DNA of 64,000 bases, taken from the NCBI GenBank assembly GCA_951799405.1, contig OX637353.1:16058001-16122000 (forward strand), given 5' to 3'. Of this stretch, positions 10,341 to 21,039 are shown piece by piece; the stretch's first letter is position 1; each line of letters opens with the position of its first letter. This stretch comes from Agapetus fuscipes (taxonomy: Eukaryota; Arthropoda; Insecta; Trichoptera; Glossosomatidae). The notes beneath the pieces are model-generated. The model saw nothing but the letters and a program-made list of their open reading frames with translations. It searched no databases and was not told where the DNA came from. The translations under genes were made by a program, and so were the position numbers.

Positions 10341-10592
10341 TTCCTTGACTTATAGGTTGGTATGAGGCTGACCACCCATACTGTAAAAAATGGTTCACTT
10401 TGCCAATGTCACCCCTGTGTCAGGGAAGGTCGGCAAAAGTTGTAGGGCTTATGTTCATTTGAGGTTTGGATTTTATTTTTAAGTACCCATTCAGCATTTG
10501 TAAGGGCGAACGACACGTGTTTGTTTGTGGGCATACATCTGAGAGCTTTGAATGAATATATCCTTGCAACTTAGATTATATATAGATTATAG
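10341..10592 (+). repeat. U unit, full length
   Basis: TTCCTTGACTTATAGGTTGG to CAACTTAGATTATATATAG. Confidence 0.9.
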
Positions 10593-10830
10593 ACTTATAA
10601 GCTGGTCTGAGGCTGACCACCCATGCTCTACAAAATGGTTCACTTTGCCAGTTTATCCCTGTTTCCGAAAACGTCAGCAAGAGTTGCAGGACTAATATAT
10701 TAACTTGAGATTTGGATGTTAATTTGTAAGTGCGCATGCAGCATTTGTAATTGCGAACTTACACGCGATGCTTGTGAGAGTGAATTAAATATGAATCTTA
10801 AATGTTAATAACCCTTGCAAACTTATATTA
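10593..10830 (+). repeat. U unit, diverged, in tandem with the previous
   Basis: GACTTATAAGCTGGTCTGAGG to CCTTGCAAACTTATATTATGG. Lies immediately after another plus-strand copy. Confidence 0.8.
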
Positions 10831-11013
10831 TGGATAGATCAATACAGTTTTTCAAAGATGAACGTTAAGGATTTCCATTTTGTGATCTCAAAATACTAAA
10901 TATTGATGAAGATTACGGAATGAACGGAATGGACCTTTATCGCTTTCTATCGTCATGGTTTATCGACCTTGCAGTGGCAATGTCAAAGAATCATTTTACA
11001 TTTCGCCACCTTA

Positions 11014-11222
11014 AAGGTAAAACTAAATAAGTGCTGATTCACTGATTTTAGAAATCGTGGATAAAACTTTTAACTGGGTGTAACTTCTCACAGTAAAAGC
11101 ACTAATTATAAGTAAGTGCTCATGAAAAACTTTTAAACACAGGATTATTACACTTCTTTAGTGTTTTCTCTCGTAGAAAATAAATAATAAAGTGCATTTA
11201 TCTGAGAAACCCATGTTAGTTT
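11014..11222 (+). repeat. Unclassified repeat, copy 1 of 2
   Basis: Blocks AAGTGCTGATTCACTGATTT, GTAACTTCTCACAGTAA and CTGAGAAACCCATGTTA are found inverted at 52567-52782. No terminal structure defined. Confidence 0.65.
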
Positions 11223-11355
11223 AATATGTCATGTCTCTTATTCAATATTACTTTTCCGGTATCGATTTATAATATTTATCTAGCAAAAGATCCTTATTGC
11301 CAAAAAACATTATTTCAAGATTAAAAATGTGGTAAATGTAGATGCACTTTTTTAC

Positions 11356-12677
11356 CGTTTTCTCCATCCCTGCACAAAGCTCCAGTCTAAGCTTTCTGTC
11401 ATGGAGTACAGCGGAGGCGGTCCATCCTCCAGGATGTCTGCTCCGCTGATGATGTCCACCCAGCGGCGCGCGCACTCAAAGTTATCCTTGAACTCCACAT
11501 TTATCACTCCGTCCTCACTGCAAGTGGCCAACAAGTTGTTGTTCAAATCCATGCACTCCTCATCCTCGGAGACACTCCTGGTCACAGCCTCATCCAGCAC
11601 CAGCCCACCTATCTCAGAATAGATGGGCTCGTCCACTGAAATCTGCGACACCAATTCAGCTGTCGAATTCGTCTTGACAGTCTTTGTAATCCCTAGGTTT
11701 CCCGTTTCTTCTAAAAGCTTTTTCGCGTAGATATCTTCTTTGTTTTTGTCGATGAATTTGGGAGGTAAAGCTGGTGGTTCAGGAGGTGGCTGATTCCTCA
11801 GCATAGAGTCACCAAAGTATATAACTACTCGATGATCGCTGTGTTTAATGCTGTCTGTATCAGTCTTGTTTGAGCTCACTGCTTTCTTTCTGCTTTCAGA
11901 TATGGAGCTGTATTTAGGTTTCTCGCTGTCACTTCCACCTTTCTTGCTGAGTTCTTGGAAGCAAGCAGCAAGGTCATTGGTTTGCTTCTTTGATTGCGTC
12001 ACTTTCACTGAAGCAGGACGACTCTTGTCTTTGTCGACTTTCCTCTTAATTTCTTGATACAAAGGAGCAGAGATTTTACTCTTTCCCTCGCTGTCTAAAA
12101 CTTTAGATTTCATCTCAGTGTAAGTGTGCCCGTTGTATTTCGGCTCGTACGGAGGAAGGGGAATATATTTCTCATGTGTATTCTTTGAATAAGTAGCATC
12201 ATCTCTTTTCTTTAACTTCAAAAGTCCTTTATTGTTTGCAGCTTCTTTCCCTGAGTACATATCGCTGTTTTGTGACTTCCCCACAAACTTCGCTTCAGTA
12301 ATTATCCTGAAAATCTGCTTGGATTCATTCGCTCTTGATTTGGGAAGCTGTTCACAGCTCGGAGCGCGGAATATCTTAGAAGAAGAACTATCAGCGTTGA
12401 TTTTCAGAGGAAAAAGGTGTTCACAACTCGCAGCTCTAGATACACGAGGAGGTTGTGTAGAATGCGTAGCTTTTTCTTTGTTTCCTGCCCAGTGGCGCAC
12501 CGAGAACCGCGCCGCTCCCCGTATGAACCCTAGAGGCTTGAAGCCTTCTGCTTTGCGCAGGATGAAGTTACTGTTGTCTTGCTTGGAGTCTGACTTCTTC
12601 ATGTTGTGCTTGGCGTTTGGCTTGCAGGTTTGCAGCTCCCTACACAGCAGGCACGAGCAGTTGCGCGCACAGATCAT
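11356..12677 (-). CDS. Exon B: candidate alternative first coding exon (440 residues)
   Basis: ATG at 12677 has an in-frame TGA two codons upstream, so the start is well defined. The frame runs 441 codons to TAA at 11352. Two bases before the end of the last sense codon there is a donor, CG/GTAAAA, leaving phase 2, which exon C accepts as KR/PPNGS. So it may be either an intronless gene or an alternative first exon; I favour the exon. Residues 1-12 are Cys-rich (CSCLLC), a possible palmitoylation cluster. Two similar SCE motifs lie at 84-87 and 107-110. Tyrosine motifs YTEM (186), YQEI (207) and YSEI (353) resemble SH2 or adaptor-binding sites, and PPPEPPALPPK (297-307) resembles an SH3 ligand. 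The whole looks disordered and adaptor-like. Not recognised. There is no repeat inside the frame, unlike its surroundings. Confidence 0.65.
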
Positions 12678-13232
12678 GCTTCACTCTACCCGTCACATGG
12701 TCGATTGATGGCTTCGCGTTAAGTTTGTTGTTGCTCTGTCGGAAGCCACTTTAGATCTGCGTTGTTATGTTTGGTAGCTGCATCAGCGTTTGCGATGCTC
12801 CCCTCTCTTTGTCTTCTTTCCCCCACACTCTTATATCTCCAGCGTTCCACTTCCCAGTATTGTCTCCCCGATGTTTACTATTCCTTTCCATGCGTTATGT
12901 TTTTGCTGTCTGTATTATTTGAGAGATTAGCGTGGAGTTTCTCTCGGCCGGCCTCCCGCTGTATTTGATAATTCGGCAGTGGCCGTGGAGAGAGTACCCC
13001 GGCGCTTCCTTGACTGGCTTTTCACGACTATGCACGCAGAACAATAAGCGAAACGATAGCATCTGAAGCCGAGCGAACTATGCTAATTTCTCCAATTATA
13101 AATACACACAGAATGCAGAGTTCTCGCGGTCAACAGTATTATCTGCAGAATTAATATAGAATACAAAAATAATACCTGGCAGTGAGGAAATACAGAGGTG
13201 ATCAAAAGAAAATCGTTGATAATACCTAATGA
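12678..13232. other. Region 5' of exon B
   Basis: Less AT-rich than most of the window, with few repeats. It may hold the 5' UTR or promoter of the exon B transcript, but no clear TATA/Inr pair was identified. Confidence 0.35.
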
Positions 13233-13352
13233 TTCGGCAGGTCCTTAGTCCAGTGGCAACACTTCGGACTCGTATATGGAAGGCTGTGGGTTCGAATCCC
13301 AGCAGAGCACAAAAAACGTACAATTTAAATTATTTTCAAATATGCTCTTCTA
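13233..13352 (+). mobile_element. SINE-1 head
   Basis: CTTAGTCCAGTGGCAACACT and GGGTTCGAATCCC (A and B boxes), body to AAATATGCTCTTC; truncated by the U unit that follows. Confidence 0.85.
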
Positions 13353-13606
13353 AATCTAATCTAATCTAAGTTGCAAAATATAAGTAACATTAGAGATTCA
13401 CATTATTTGCTTTTTCACAAAACATACGTGTTTAAGTTCGCGCTTAAACATGCCGCATGTAGTCCTACAATATAAAAACCCAATCCCAAATGAACATAAG
13501 CCCTGCAACTCTTGCCGACCTTCTCTGAAACAGGGGTTACATTAGCAAAGTGAACCGTTTCTACAGCATGGGTGGTCAACCTCATACCAACCTATCAGTC
13601 AAGGAA
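13353..13606 (-). repeat. U unit, full length
   Basis: (ATCTA)n tail, core, and 5' edge ..CTATCAGTCAAGGAA. Confidence 0.9.
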
Positions 13607-13689
13607 TTTTGTGTTACAATCAACAATTAATAATTCATATAATATTGGGAAACAAAAGAAAATCGTTGATAATAATGATATTAAAAAAC

Positions 13690-13765
13690 GAAGAAAGTGT
13701 ACAGAGGAAATGTCGGAGGAAAGCGTGGAAGAGGAAGACCGAGGAAGGAATGGATAGACCAAATA
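13690..13765 (+). pseudogene. RTE-A C-terminal scrap
   Basis: Encodes a degenerate RGRGRPRKEWIDQI-like stretch (GTGGAAGAGGAAGACCGAGG). Confidence 0.6.
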
Positions 13766-13769
13766 GGCC

Positions 13770-13935
13770 GGCACGTGCATAATGTAAAGGCAAATACATT
13801 TAAGAATAATTATTTTGTCACATTGCTTTAAAATAACTCATTTTAAATTGACTGAAGTGGTAAAGATCAGGGGCGTGCATCTTATACAGGCACATGTGCC
13901 TAATAGGTAGGCATTATATGCTCTTTTGCGCAGTA
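13770..13935. repeat. Relative of the hAT-like MITE at 33719
   Basis: Contains AGGGGCGTGCATCTTATAC and a TGACTGAAGTG block shared with 33719-33918, rearranged here. Confidence 0.5.
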
Positions 13936-13949
13936 CAGTACCAGTAACA

Positions 13950-14000
13950 GTTTGGTGAGCGCTGTGTTTGTGTAAATTACACCTCAAGAGCTCTCTAAAA
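13950..14000 (-). repeat. Solo SINE-1 tail B
   Basis: GGTGAGCGCTGTGTTTGTGT followed by CACCTCAAGAGCTCTC. Confidence 0.6.
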
Positions 14001-14019
14001 AGAATGAGCGAAATGTCAA

Positions 14020-14232
14020 AGGTAAACCTAAGTGTGGAAGATCGATTGAAGAACGGATTAATCAAATATGCGAGATTGCGAATGGCTGGTACCTATAGAG
14101 TGAGAAAAAGAAGAGAGCATGCATGAAGAGAGTGATGAAAGTCGAGGGGATGTAAGAAGTGTGTAAGGGCAAAGTGGAAACCCTTCAGCTGAGGTACTGG
14201 CCACCCCTAGCAGAATGGCAATATGAGAATAA
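14020..14232 (+). pseudogene. RTE-A 3' end fragment
   Basis: Degenerate C-terminal coding (CAAATATGCGAGATTGCGAA; GTGTGTAAGGGCAAAGTGG) to the family 3' signature GGCCACCCCTAGCAGAATGG. Confidence 0.7.
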
Positions 14233-14239
14233 CAACAAG

Positions 14240-14340
14240 CCTCAACACCTCTGCGGCACTACAACAAGTGTCATAGACCCCTAGAGTCTTTAGAATCTAG
14301 GGAGTCTCCCGCACAGGATCTCTTAAAAAAAAAAAAAAAA
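14240..14340 (+). repeat. Solo SINE-1 tail A
   Basis: CACCTCTGCGGCACTACAAC to CCCGCACAGGATCTCTT plus poly-A. Body missing. Confidence 0.8.
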
Positions 14341-14479
14341 AAGCCGTTTGTCGTCTGGGTTTCATGCGTCCGCGAGCGTTGCTGTTACCATAGTAACCAA
14401 ATTACTTCGCTATAGCGATATAATATCTATAATCCGATTAACAAAGATAATACGAGTATATAAGCATCTAAGATTCACA

Positions 14480-15072
14480 TTTAATGCACGCCCAAAACGA
14501 CACATGACGACAGAACGACACATGACATAACGACACAAGACAGAACGACCCATGACAGAACGACACATGACAAAACGAGATATGACAGAACGACACATGA
14601 CAGAACGACACATGACATAACGACACATGATAGAACGACACATGACAGAACGACACTGACAAAACGACATATGACAGAACGATACATGACAAAACGACAC
14701 ATGGCATAACGACACATGACAGAACGGCACATCACAGAACGATACATGATAGAACGACACATGACAAACGACACATGACAGAACATTACAATGACAGTAC
14801 ACTACATGACAAAACATCACTATGACAAATCAACACAGAAAATACATCACTATTGCAAAACATCACGTGAAAAAACATCACATACCTAAAACAGATCATA
14901 CCATAAACGGTACATGAAACGGTATGTCTTGTAATATTTTGTTATGATGATCTGTGTTGTTTTGTCATAGTAATGTGTTTTCATGCGATCTGTCATGTGT
15001 CTTTCAGTCACGTGTCGTTCTGTCATGTGTCGTTCTGTCATGTGTCGTTTTACCACTGCGTCGTTCTATCAT
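14480..15072. mobile_element. FB-family foldback
   Basis: The left arm (14490-14800) is a tandem GACACATGACAGAAC 15-bp array. The middle carries CATCACTATGACAAA-type units. The right arm (14985-15072) has the inverted monomer (GTCATGTGTCGTTCT). It ends TCGTTCTATCATGG. The left terminus is not preserved. Confidence 0.75.
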
Positions 15073-15074
15073 GG

Positions 15075-15360
15075 ATGATGATGATGCGTTGATGATTTCT
15101 TTATAGCGCCGTTTTGTGATGTAGTCACTCCAAGGGCGCTTGTGCAAATGATGTCAGAAATTTGCTTGTCGTCAGTGCTTTCTGAAACTTTCCATGGTCC
15201 TCTAGCTCTCTCACATGATGTGGCAGATGGTTCCAGGCCAGAGGACCAGCAACTGCAAATGCACGCTCTCCAAACCTTGTGTTTACTCTTCTTGTCGGTT
15301 CTTCAATATTTCATTTGGCTCCGGTTTTATGGAACCGCGTGGACAGGCTCTATTGTTATA
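15075..15360 (-). pseudogene. CR1/L2-type LINE reverse transcriptase C-terminus
   Basis: The minus-strand translation reads FGERAFAVAGPLAWNHLP, then HHVRELED and FQKALTTSKF, the typical C-terminal end of CR1/L2-group LINE proteins, with one frame break upstream. The 3' end is GGCGCTATAAAGAAATCATC with a (CAT)n tail. The same 3' end occurs inverted at about 9020-9085. Confidence 0.7.
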
Positions 15361-15673
15361 ATAGAAAATACTCCAAATTAACTACAGTGGGAATTTTTTT
15401 CGTTATCTAGAAATTGGTAGAATAGCACGCAGAGGTTTCTGCCTTTCATGAGCAAAATACAAAGTACCTGTATAATTTGAGATCTTCATTATCAAAGAAA
15501 ACAATAATTTCTTTGCGGAGAAATTTCTCTGTGTGTGTTTTATTTTATGAAATTAGAGATGTAATAATACCTTTATTCATTCATATGATGCCTTTTATTT
15601 TTACTTTCTACGAGATTCTGTGGCATTTTTGTGTTCATAAATGTGTAATAAATAAAGCTAAAAAAGGTAAATT

Positions 15674-15965
15674 TATATCTAATCTTAGTTGCAAAGATAT
15701 GTAACATTAGGGATTCACACTGTATGCATTGTTGGTATGCGGCTGACCACCCATGCTGTAGAAACTGGTTCACTTTGCCAATGTCACCCTGTTTCAGGGA
15801 AGGTCGGCAGGAGTTGCAGGGTGTATGTCCATTTGAGATTTGGTTTTTATGTTGTAGGTTCACATGCGGCAGGCGCAAGCGCAAACTTGTACGTGTCTGT
15901 TGTGGGAATGCATTCAATATAAATCTCAAATGATACATATTTTTGCAACTTAGATTAAGATTTAG
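15674..15965 (+). repeat. U unit preceded by an inverted U 3' end
   Basis: 15674-15728 is a minus-strand U tail. From 15729 a plus-strand U (GTTGGTATGCGGCTGACCAC) runs to the TTGCAACTTAGATTAAG end. Confidence 0.8.
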
Positions 15966-16164
15966 ATTTAGCACACACGAAAAAGTAGCTGAAATGTGAA
16001 AAAACGTGTTTTTTAAATATTTTTTTGTGGTGGCAATTCTTAAGATATATTTTTTGTTTAAACTTTATAATAAAGATAAAAAAAATAATAAACATGCATA
16101 ATTTTTTTCATTACTCTACAACCATCAAGTATAAGAAACAAGAACGGCAGATTTAGGGTATAAA

Positions 16165-16262
16165 AGAGCCTTAATAGCTCACGTTAGGAACTCGAATCGA
16201 GGTGTCTTGATGAAACATACGTCAAGGCATCACACCACTCGGCCATAACTACTCATAACATA
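16165..16262 (-). repeat. tRNA-like sequence, probable SINE head
   Basis: Minus strand TGGCCGAGTGGTGTGATGCC and GATTCGAGTTCCTAACG resemble a class II (Ser/Leu-like) tRNA head, but stem pairing is poor and no 3' trailer is seen. Treated as SINE-derived, not as a tRNA gene. Confidence 0.5.
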
Positions 16263-16339
16263 AAATAATTCTTATTGCAGCTTATCTATGCTGTACGCAA
16301 TGGCAGAGTCGTCTGTATGACCAGATGCAAGCATAACTA

Positions 16340-16480
16340 GAGAAAGCAGAGACCCGTTGCATTACAGATGTGACTGTTGCCGTGCCTCCTTCCCCGCCTG
16401 CACTGGCCGCTCGCCACGCACCAAATGGTACGCGCCGGCGGTAGACGCGCTATTTATACGCGACCGCGTCCGGTGACTTT
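16340..16480 (-). promoter_or_regulatory. Candidate minus-strand core promoter in a GC-rich island
   Basis: A GC-rich stretch rare in this window. On the minus strand it contains a perfect TATAAATA (16451-16458), followed by GC-rich sequence where transcription could start about 30 bases on. It lies 3.8 kb upstream of exon B, on the same strand. Inference from motif and context only. Confidence 0.35.
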
Positions 16481-16584
16481 TAACGCATGCAGAAGTCGCG
16501 GGCTGATTGCATAACTAGACAGTTCATAAACTGCCTAGAGCTTGATTTATTTAGTAAAAATTATAGCAAAAGACAAACCTGAAC

Positions 16585-16780
16585 CGCTATTATGCTAAAT
16601 TACTTACACTTTGGAAATCAATCCAAGTCGGAGCTTGCTAGCGCTTGCGAAAGAATTGATATAGATAAAAAAAATCACAGTACACCTTATTTTTGGACAC
16701 GAATCGCTATCTCGTCGCCTAAAGATCGTAAGGAATTTCGGCAGAATATCGTTTCTGGGATCCAATTCTGATATTAGCCG
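16585..16780. repeat. Unclassified repeat shared with 51030-51115 and 49410-49480
   Basis: Blocks CAAGTCGGAGCTTGCTA and GCTATCTCGTCGCCT recur inverted at the other two sites. Confidence 0.55.
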
Positions 16781-17214
16781 CAAGTTACAGTATTTATTTA
16801 ATTTCAATACAACTATCCTTTTTCGGGAAAGCTAAAACTACCGCTAGGGGCGCTGTTAAAATTGTGACTTGTAATGTGAGCAGCTTTTCATGAAATATCA
16901 GAAAAAGTAAAAAAAAAAATATTTGTAAATATTTTTAGGCATTGACAGCTGGATTCAGATGCTTGAAGTAGGCGTTCCAAGTCTTGGCTGAGATGAATTG
17001 TTTATGTTTTAAATATGGGCCCCAGTCAGTAATAATTTGAAGCATTTGATTCGTATTTTTTTTTTTAATTAAGAGCAGGTTTTAGATGGAAGAACGCTGA
17101 GAGCTACCGTACATTGCATTGAAGATTTTCTAGACTATTACCTAGGCATTTCTCAAAGCGTCCACTCTCAAAGACACTCTGTCTACTTGTAGAAAGAACT
17201 TGCTCACCATTAGC
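16781..17214. other. Unassigned
   Basis: AT-rich; nothing recognised. Confidence 0.35.
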
Positions 17215-17223
17215 GTTGCTGTG

Positions 17224-17687
17224 GGTGACTTAGAACTGCACAGTGACCAAACGACACCTGACAACATCACAATGACAGTACATCACATGACAAAACATCT
17301 AATACATCATTATGACAATGCTTTTTCATGTGCCGTTTATGGTATGTTCAGTTTTAGGTATATGATGTTTTGTCATGTGATGATTTGTCTTGTGATGTTT
17401 TCATTGTGATGTATTTTCCTTTGATGTCTTGCCTTGCGATGAACTGCCATTGTGATGTTTTGTCATATGTCGTAATGTCACGTATCATTTTGTTACTGTG
17501 TCGTTCTGTCATGAGTCGTTATGTCACGTATCGTTTTATCACTGTGTCGTTCCATAATGTGTCGCTATGTCATGTGTCGTTTTGCTTCTGTGTCGTTCTG
17601 TCACGTGTTGTTATTTCGTGTGTCATTTTGTCACTGTGTCGTTATGTCACGTGTCGTTTTGCCACTGTGTCGTTCTACCATGGAACC
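17224..17687. mobile_element. FB-family foldback with near-perfect 9-bp duplication
   Basis: The right end CTACCATGGAACC and a degenerate left end (TTAGAACTGCACAGTGACC) bracket inverted 15-bp monomers. Flanks GTTGCTGTG (17215-17223) and GTGGCTGTG (17688-17696) agree at 8 of 9 positions. Confidence 0.8.
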
Positions 17688-17914
17688 GTGGCTGTGATCG
17701 CTTTCAGTTTTACCAACATAATAACAGACCGGGTATTATGCCGTATCATAGCACGCTCGGCTACCAACACTTGGCAATTAAATAATCGATATTATCGGCT
17801 CAACTATTTGCCCGGCGTTATGTAATGTTTAATTATTTCTGCAGCTGGCTAAACTGTTTGTATTAAAACGTACAAACACAAATTAAATGTGTTTATAGAT
17901 AATAGACATAAAAA

Positions 17915-18030
17915 CAGGTCTGTAGTCCAGTGGTAGCAATTGAAGGCTGTGGGCTCGTATCCCGGTGGAATAAAATAAAAAGTGAGCGCAGTTTTGTTGT
18001 GAATCACACCTCAAGAGCCCTCTTAAGTCG
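17915..18030. repeat. SINE-1 head followed by inverted tail B
   Basis: Plus-strand head (CTGTAGTCCAGTGGTAGC, GGGCTCGTATCCCGG) then minus-strand tail B (GAATCACACCTCAAGAGCCC). A rearranged SINE-1. Confidence 0.65.
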
Positions 18031-18080
18031 TACTTAGACTCTTAAGTGTTAAGATGACGTTTTGTTAAACGTCATATTTC

Positions 18081-18403
18081 TACTAGTTTGTCTTATCTCC
18101 ATCAGAGGTAATTTCATATGAATAATGTTTTTTTTATGAAATGTTTCAGCGGAAACTTTGTTACATAAAACACTGTTTTTTTCTTATAAAAAAAACAGAG
18201 CTTTGTTTGTATGTGTACTGGACCAATGTGTCTTATGAATGCCAAAAATTGATTTTTTAAACATCAAAAACAACTTCCACATTAACGTGTATTACCTATT
18301 TTTATTAGCTCAGATTGTGTAGAATGTGATTCTTAAGACAATTTCATTGAAAGGTCATCTTTGAATCAAATGGTAGATAAGCTAAACAAGCACTGGGGGG
18401 ACG
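18081..18403 (+). mobile_element. MITE-1, full length
   Basis: CTAGTTTGTCTTATCTCC at one end and AGATAAGCTAAACAAGCACT at the other. Interior ATGTGTACTGGACCAATGTG and GATTGTGTAGAATGTGATTC. Confidence 0.75.
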
Positions 18404-18678
18404 ACATCCATGCTTGGGATACTGTTAATACAAAGTAATAATCTTGATACGATCAGTAAACAAGTTAAGGTATTGTTAAATTATTTCTGGTCTCTCCAAC
18501 TATAGCTGTGCTAAAAGCCAATGGATTCATGTTCACCAGTATCGTGAGTAATCCATCTGTTAGTATATCTATATGCTTGTATTTAATTCTAGAGATGCCG
18601 GCTTGAAAGGCGATTCTGCAAATATTGTATTTCGTAAAAGATTCACATTAGAACGCTCATTCTCAAAGTGTTTCATAC

Positions 18679-18924
18679 TATAATCTAAGCTGCAAAAATA
18701 TGTTAATATTTAAGGCTCATATTAAATGCATGCCCACAGACAGGCACATGTAGGTTCGCGCCTACACATTCTGCATGCGTGCATACAAATAAACAAAACC
18801 TCACATGAATATAAACCTTGCAACTCCTGCCGCTTTTCCCCCTAAAACCGGGGTGGCATTGGCAAAAGTGAACCGATTTTTACAGCACGGGGGGTCAGCC
18901 TCATACCAACCTAACAGTCAAGGA
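18679..18924 (-). repeat. U unit, full length
   Basis: TAATCTAAGCTGCAAAAATA to CAACCTAACAGTCAAGGAG. Confidence 0.85.
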
Positions 18925-19019
18925 GCACGAAAAATTATAACAGATTTACAAAAAATACTTTAACTAATTAAACTTAGTATTAAACTTGAAAATAATGCCC
19001 TAACCACCATTGTTGCAAA

Positions 19020-19312
19020 TCAACCACTATTTCTTTCGGTCCTTACATTTTTCTTTCATTTCATTCAGACTCATAATCTTTTTCATGCACTCTCTCCTTT
19101 TGTTATGACGCTGAATATCCCATTCATTCGCTATTTCATCAATTTGATCCATCCATACTTTTCTCGGTCTTCCTCTACCACGGCTTCCATTCATACTCGC
19201 AGCGTACACTCTCTTCGTCAGTCTTTCGTCATTCATTCTGATTTTTACTTTTATACTTTCCCTTGCACTCATTCCTCACCCTATCTTTCCGTTTTTTTCC
19301 AATTATACTTCT
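19020..19312 (-). pseudogene. RTE-B C-terminal fragment
   Basis: Minus-strand frame with ARESIKVKI, NDERLTKRVYAASMNG, RGRGRPRKVWMDQIDEIA and CKDRKK, the zinc-knuckle-less C-terminal tail typical of this RTE group. An internal deletion removes the WFGHMER part. Confidence 0.8.
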
Positions 19313-19317
19313 AACAT

Positions 19318-19760
19318 ATCATAATAATAATAATAATCGGCCAATTTTTTACAGTGGCGCTTACTGGCACTAACCTAACTTAATGTGTTGAACATTGAGG
19401 TATGTGTTGAAGCAACTTCCTGAAACTACCAACACTGGTCTCTGTTCTCAACTCCAGAGGTAGACTATTCCAGCAGGATGGACCAGCCGAAAAAAAGCCC
19501 TGTCCTCGAAACCTGTGCTGTTCCATCAAAGTGGCAGTTGAAGCCTGTTAGCGGCGTCACTCTGTACAGAACGAAGAGTGCAACCTACGTCTGCCATCTA
19601 TTTGGTCAAATCTGTTCTATTCACACAAGTAGGATGGGGCAACTCCTTTGACGAATTTAAGAAACGAGACACATATTTTGTACTCAATCCTCTCTGGGAC
19701 CCGCAGCCAATGAAGGCGCTGCAACAGAGGAGAGATATGACCAGTTTTCCGTCCCACCAA
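19318..19760 (-). pseudogene. CR1/L2-type LINE 3' end
   Basis: Minus-strand translation contains FFSAGPSCWNSLPLELRTE and SVGSFRKLLQ, then a 3' UTR and an (ATT)n-type tail at 19318-19340. Frames are broken further upstream. A different LINE from the one at 49850. Confidence 0.65.
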
Positions 19761-20026
19761 GAGTAATCTGGCTACAGAATTAAAGATAGACCATTCTTTG
19801 TTTTACTGTATGGGTGGTCAACCATCTTAAATGTATAAACATTTGGAGTGTCAAACGAGGGTTTGCCAAAAACAGTTTGGGAGCTTTAACCTTGCTTCAT
19901 AATAAGACATTTGATGTATATGTTATAAATAATTGTAAAAGTACATATAATTTTCTTTCACTGCATTTTAAAATCAGAGTAAATGCAAATCAGCCACCAA
20001 TACTTCCTTTTATACTCTGAGATGTA
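19761..20026. other. Unassigned, with a U-unit scrap
   Basis: A TACTGTATGGGTGGTCAACC scrap at about 19803; otherwise unrecognised. Confidence 0.35.
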
Positions 20027-20035
20027 ATTTAAACA

Positions 20036-20636
20036 GTGACAGGATAGAACGGCACTGTGACAAAACGACATAACATGGCATTACGACACATGACAAAAGA
20101 TCACGTGGCAAAACATCACAAACATTTACTTTGCTTCCACGCTATGAGACTCCTTCGGTAAGAAGTTGCTCTTTCTGTGCAGCTCAATTAGGGTTATTAA
20201 TTAAATAAACAAAGTTTTAATTCACTTTTATATTTTTTTATTTTTGTCTAGCACTTTCGCCTACAAGGCATCATCAGGACAATTACAATTCAAAATTATT
20301 ACAATTAGGTTTATTTTATCTTATAATGATAATCAGGGGCTTTAATTTTTTATAAGCTTTACCAAAGAACATATGCATGAGTTCCATTTTCTCATATTTC
20401 TCATTTCTCACTGTTTTGTCATGCCATTTATGGTGTTTTCTGTCTTGTGTTATTTTGTAATGTGATGTTTTTTAATTTGACGTTTATGGTATGTTTTAGT
20501 TTAGGTATTTGATGTTTTGTCATGTGATGCTTAGTCTTGGGATGCTCTGTCATGTATTGCTCTGTCATGTGTCGTTCTGCAGTGTGTCGTTATGTCATGC
20601 GTCGTTTTGTCACTGTGCCGTTCTAACATAGAACCT
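20036..20636. mobile_element. FB-family foldback with perfect 9-bp duplication
   Basis: Left arm GTGACAGGATAGAACGGCAC, right arm ending CCGTTCTAACATAGAACC. ATTTAAACA at 20027-20035 and 20637-20645. The middle contains an insertion (about 20120-20380) with a hammerhead-like motif. Confidence 0.85.
20244..20282 (-). ncRNA. Hammerhead-ribozyme-like motif
   Basis: On the minus strand in order: stem I 5' TTGTC, core CTGATGA, stem II TGCC/GGCG with a short loop, core GAAA, a 4-nt self-complementary stem III (GTGC, with wobble), TA as the UH cleavage position, and stem I 3' GACAA. This matches the compact type-I hammerheads with tiny stem III known from Penelope-like elements and retrozymes. No Penelope reverse transcriptase is seen nearby. 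Confidence 0.55.
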
Positions 20637-20714
20637 ATTTAAACACAATATGGTGATGGATTTAATCGACTGGCAAGCCACAAGAAAGTGGAAGCAGGAA
20701 ATTCTACATCTGAT

Positions 20715-20895
20715 AACATGATCATTCTGTAACTGTAACTCTGTCGTTATTCCGCTAGGGGTGGCCAGAGCCTCTGTAGATTTGCGTTATTTTTTACCTA
20801 TCCTTGCATACCTTTGTCAATTCATTCATATCCATCACCTTTTTCATACATGTCCTTCGTATATCACATTCTTTCACAATTTTGTTTGAATAGAC
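20715..20895 (-). pseudogene. RTE-A 3' end fragment
   Basis: 3' tail as (CTGTAA)n on the plus strand, then the family signature CTAGGGGTGGCCAGAGCC and degenerate C-terminal coding. Confidence 0.75.
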
Positions 20896-21039
20896 TTATC
20901 ACATGAATTGACGTAACACGGCCGGGTTGCTGCGGAAAAGGCAAGCAAATGTTTTGCTATTGGATGCTACGGACGGCAGTCCCATACATGTGTGGCGTTT
21001 GCTCAGCGAGAAAAAACAAAATTCTAATTGTTCTGAGTC

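Noticed and set aside
14480..14820. Cys/Val/Ser-rich minus-strand frames (also at 24050-24350 and 17370-17825)
   Set aside because: Translations of the 15-bp foldback monomer, present in several frames.
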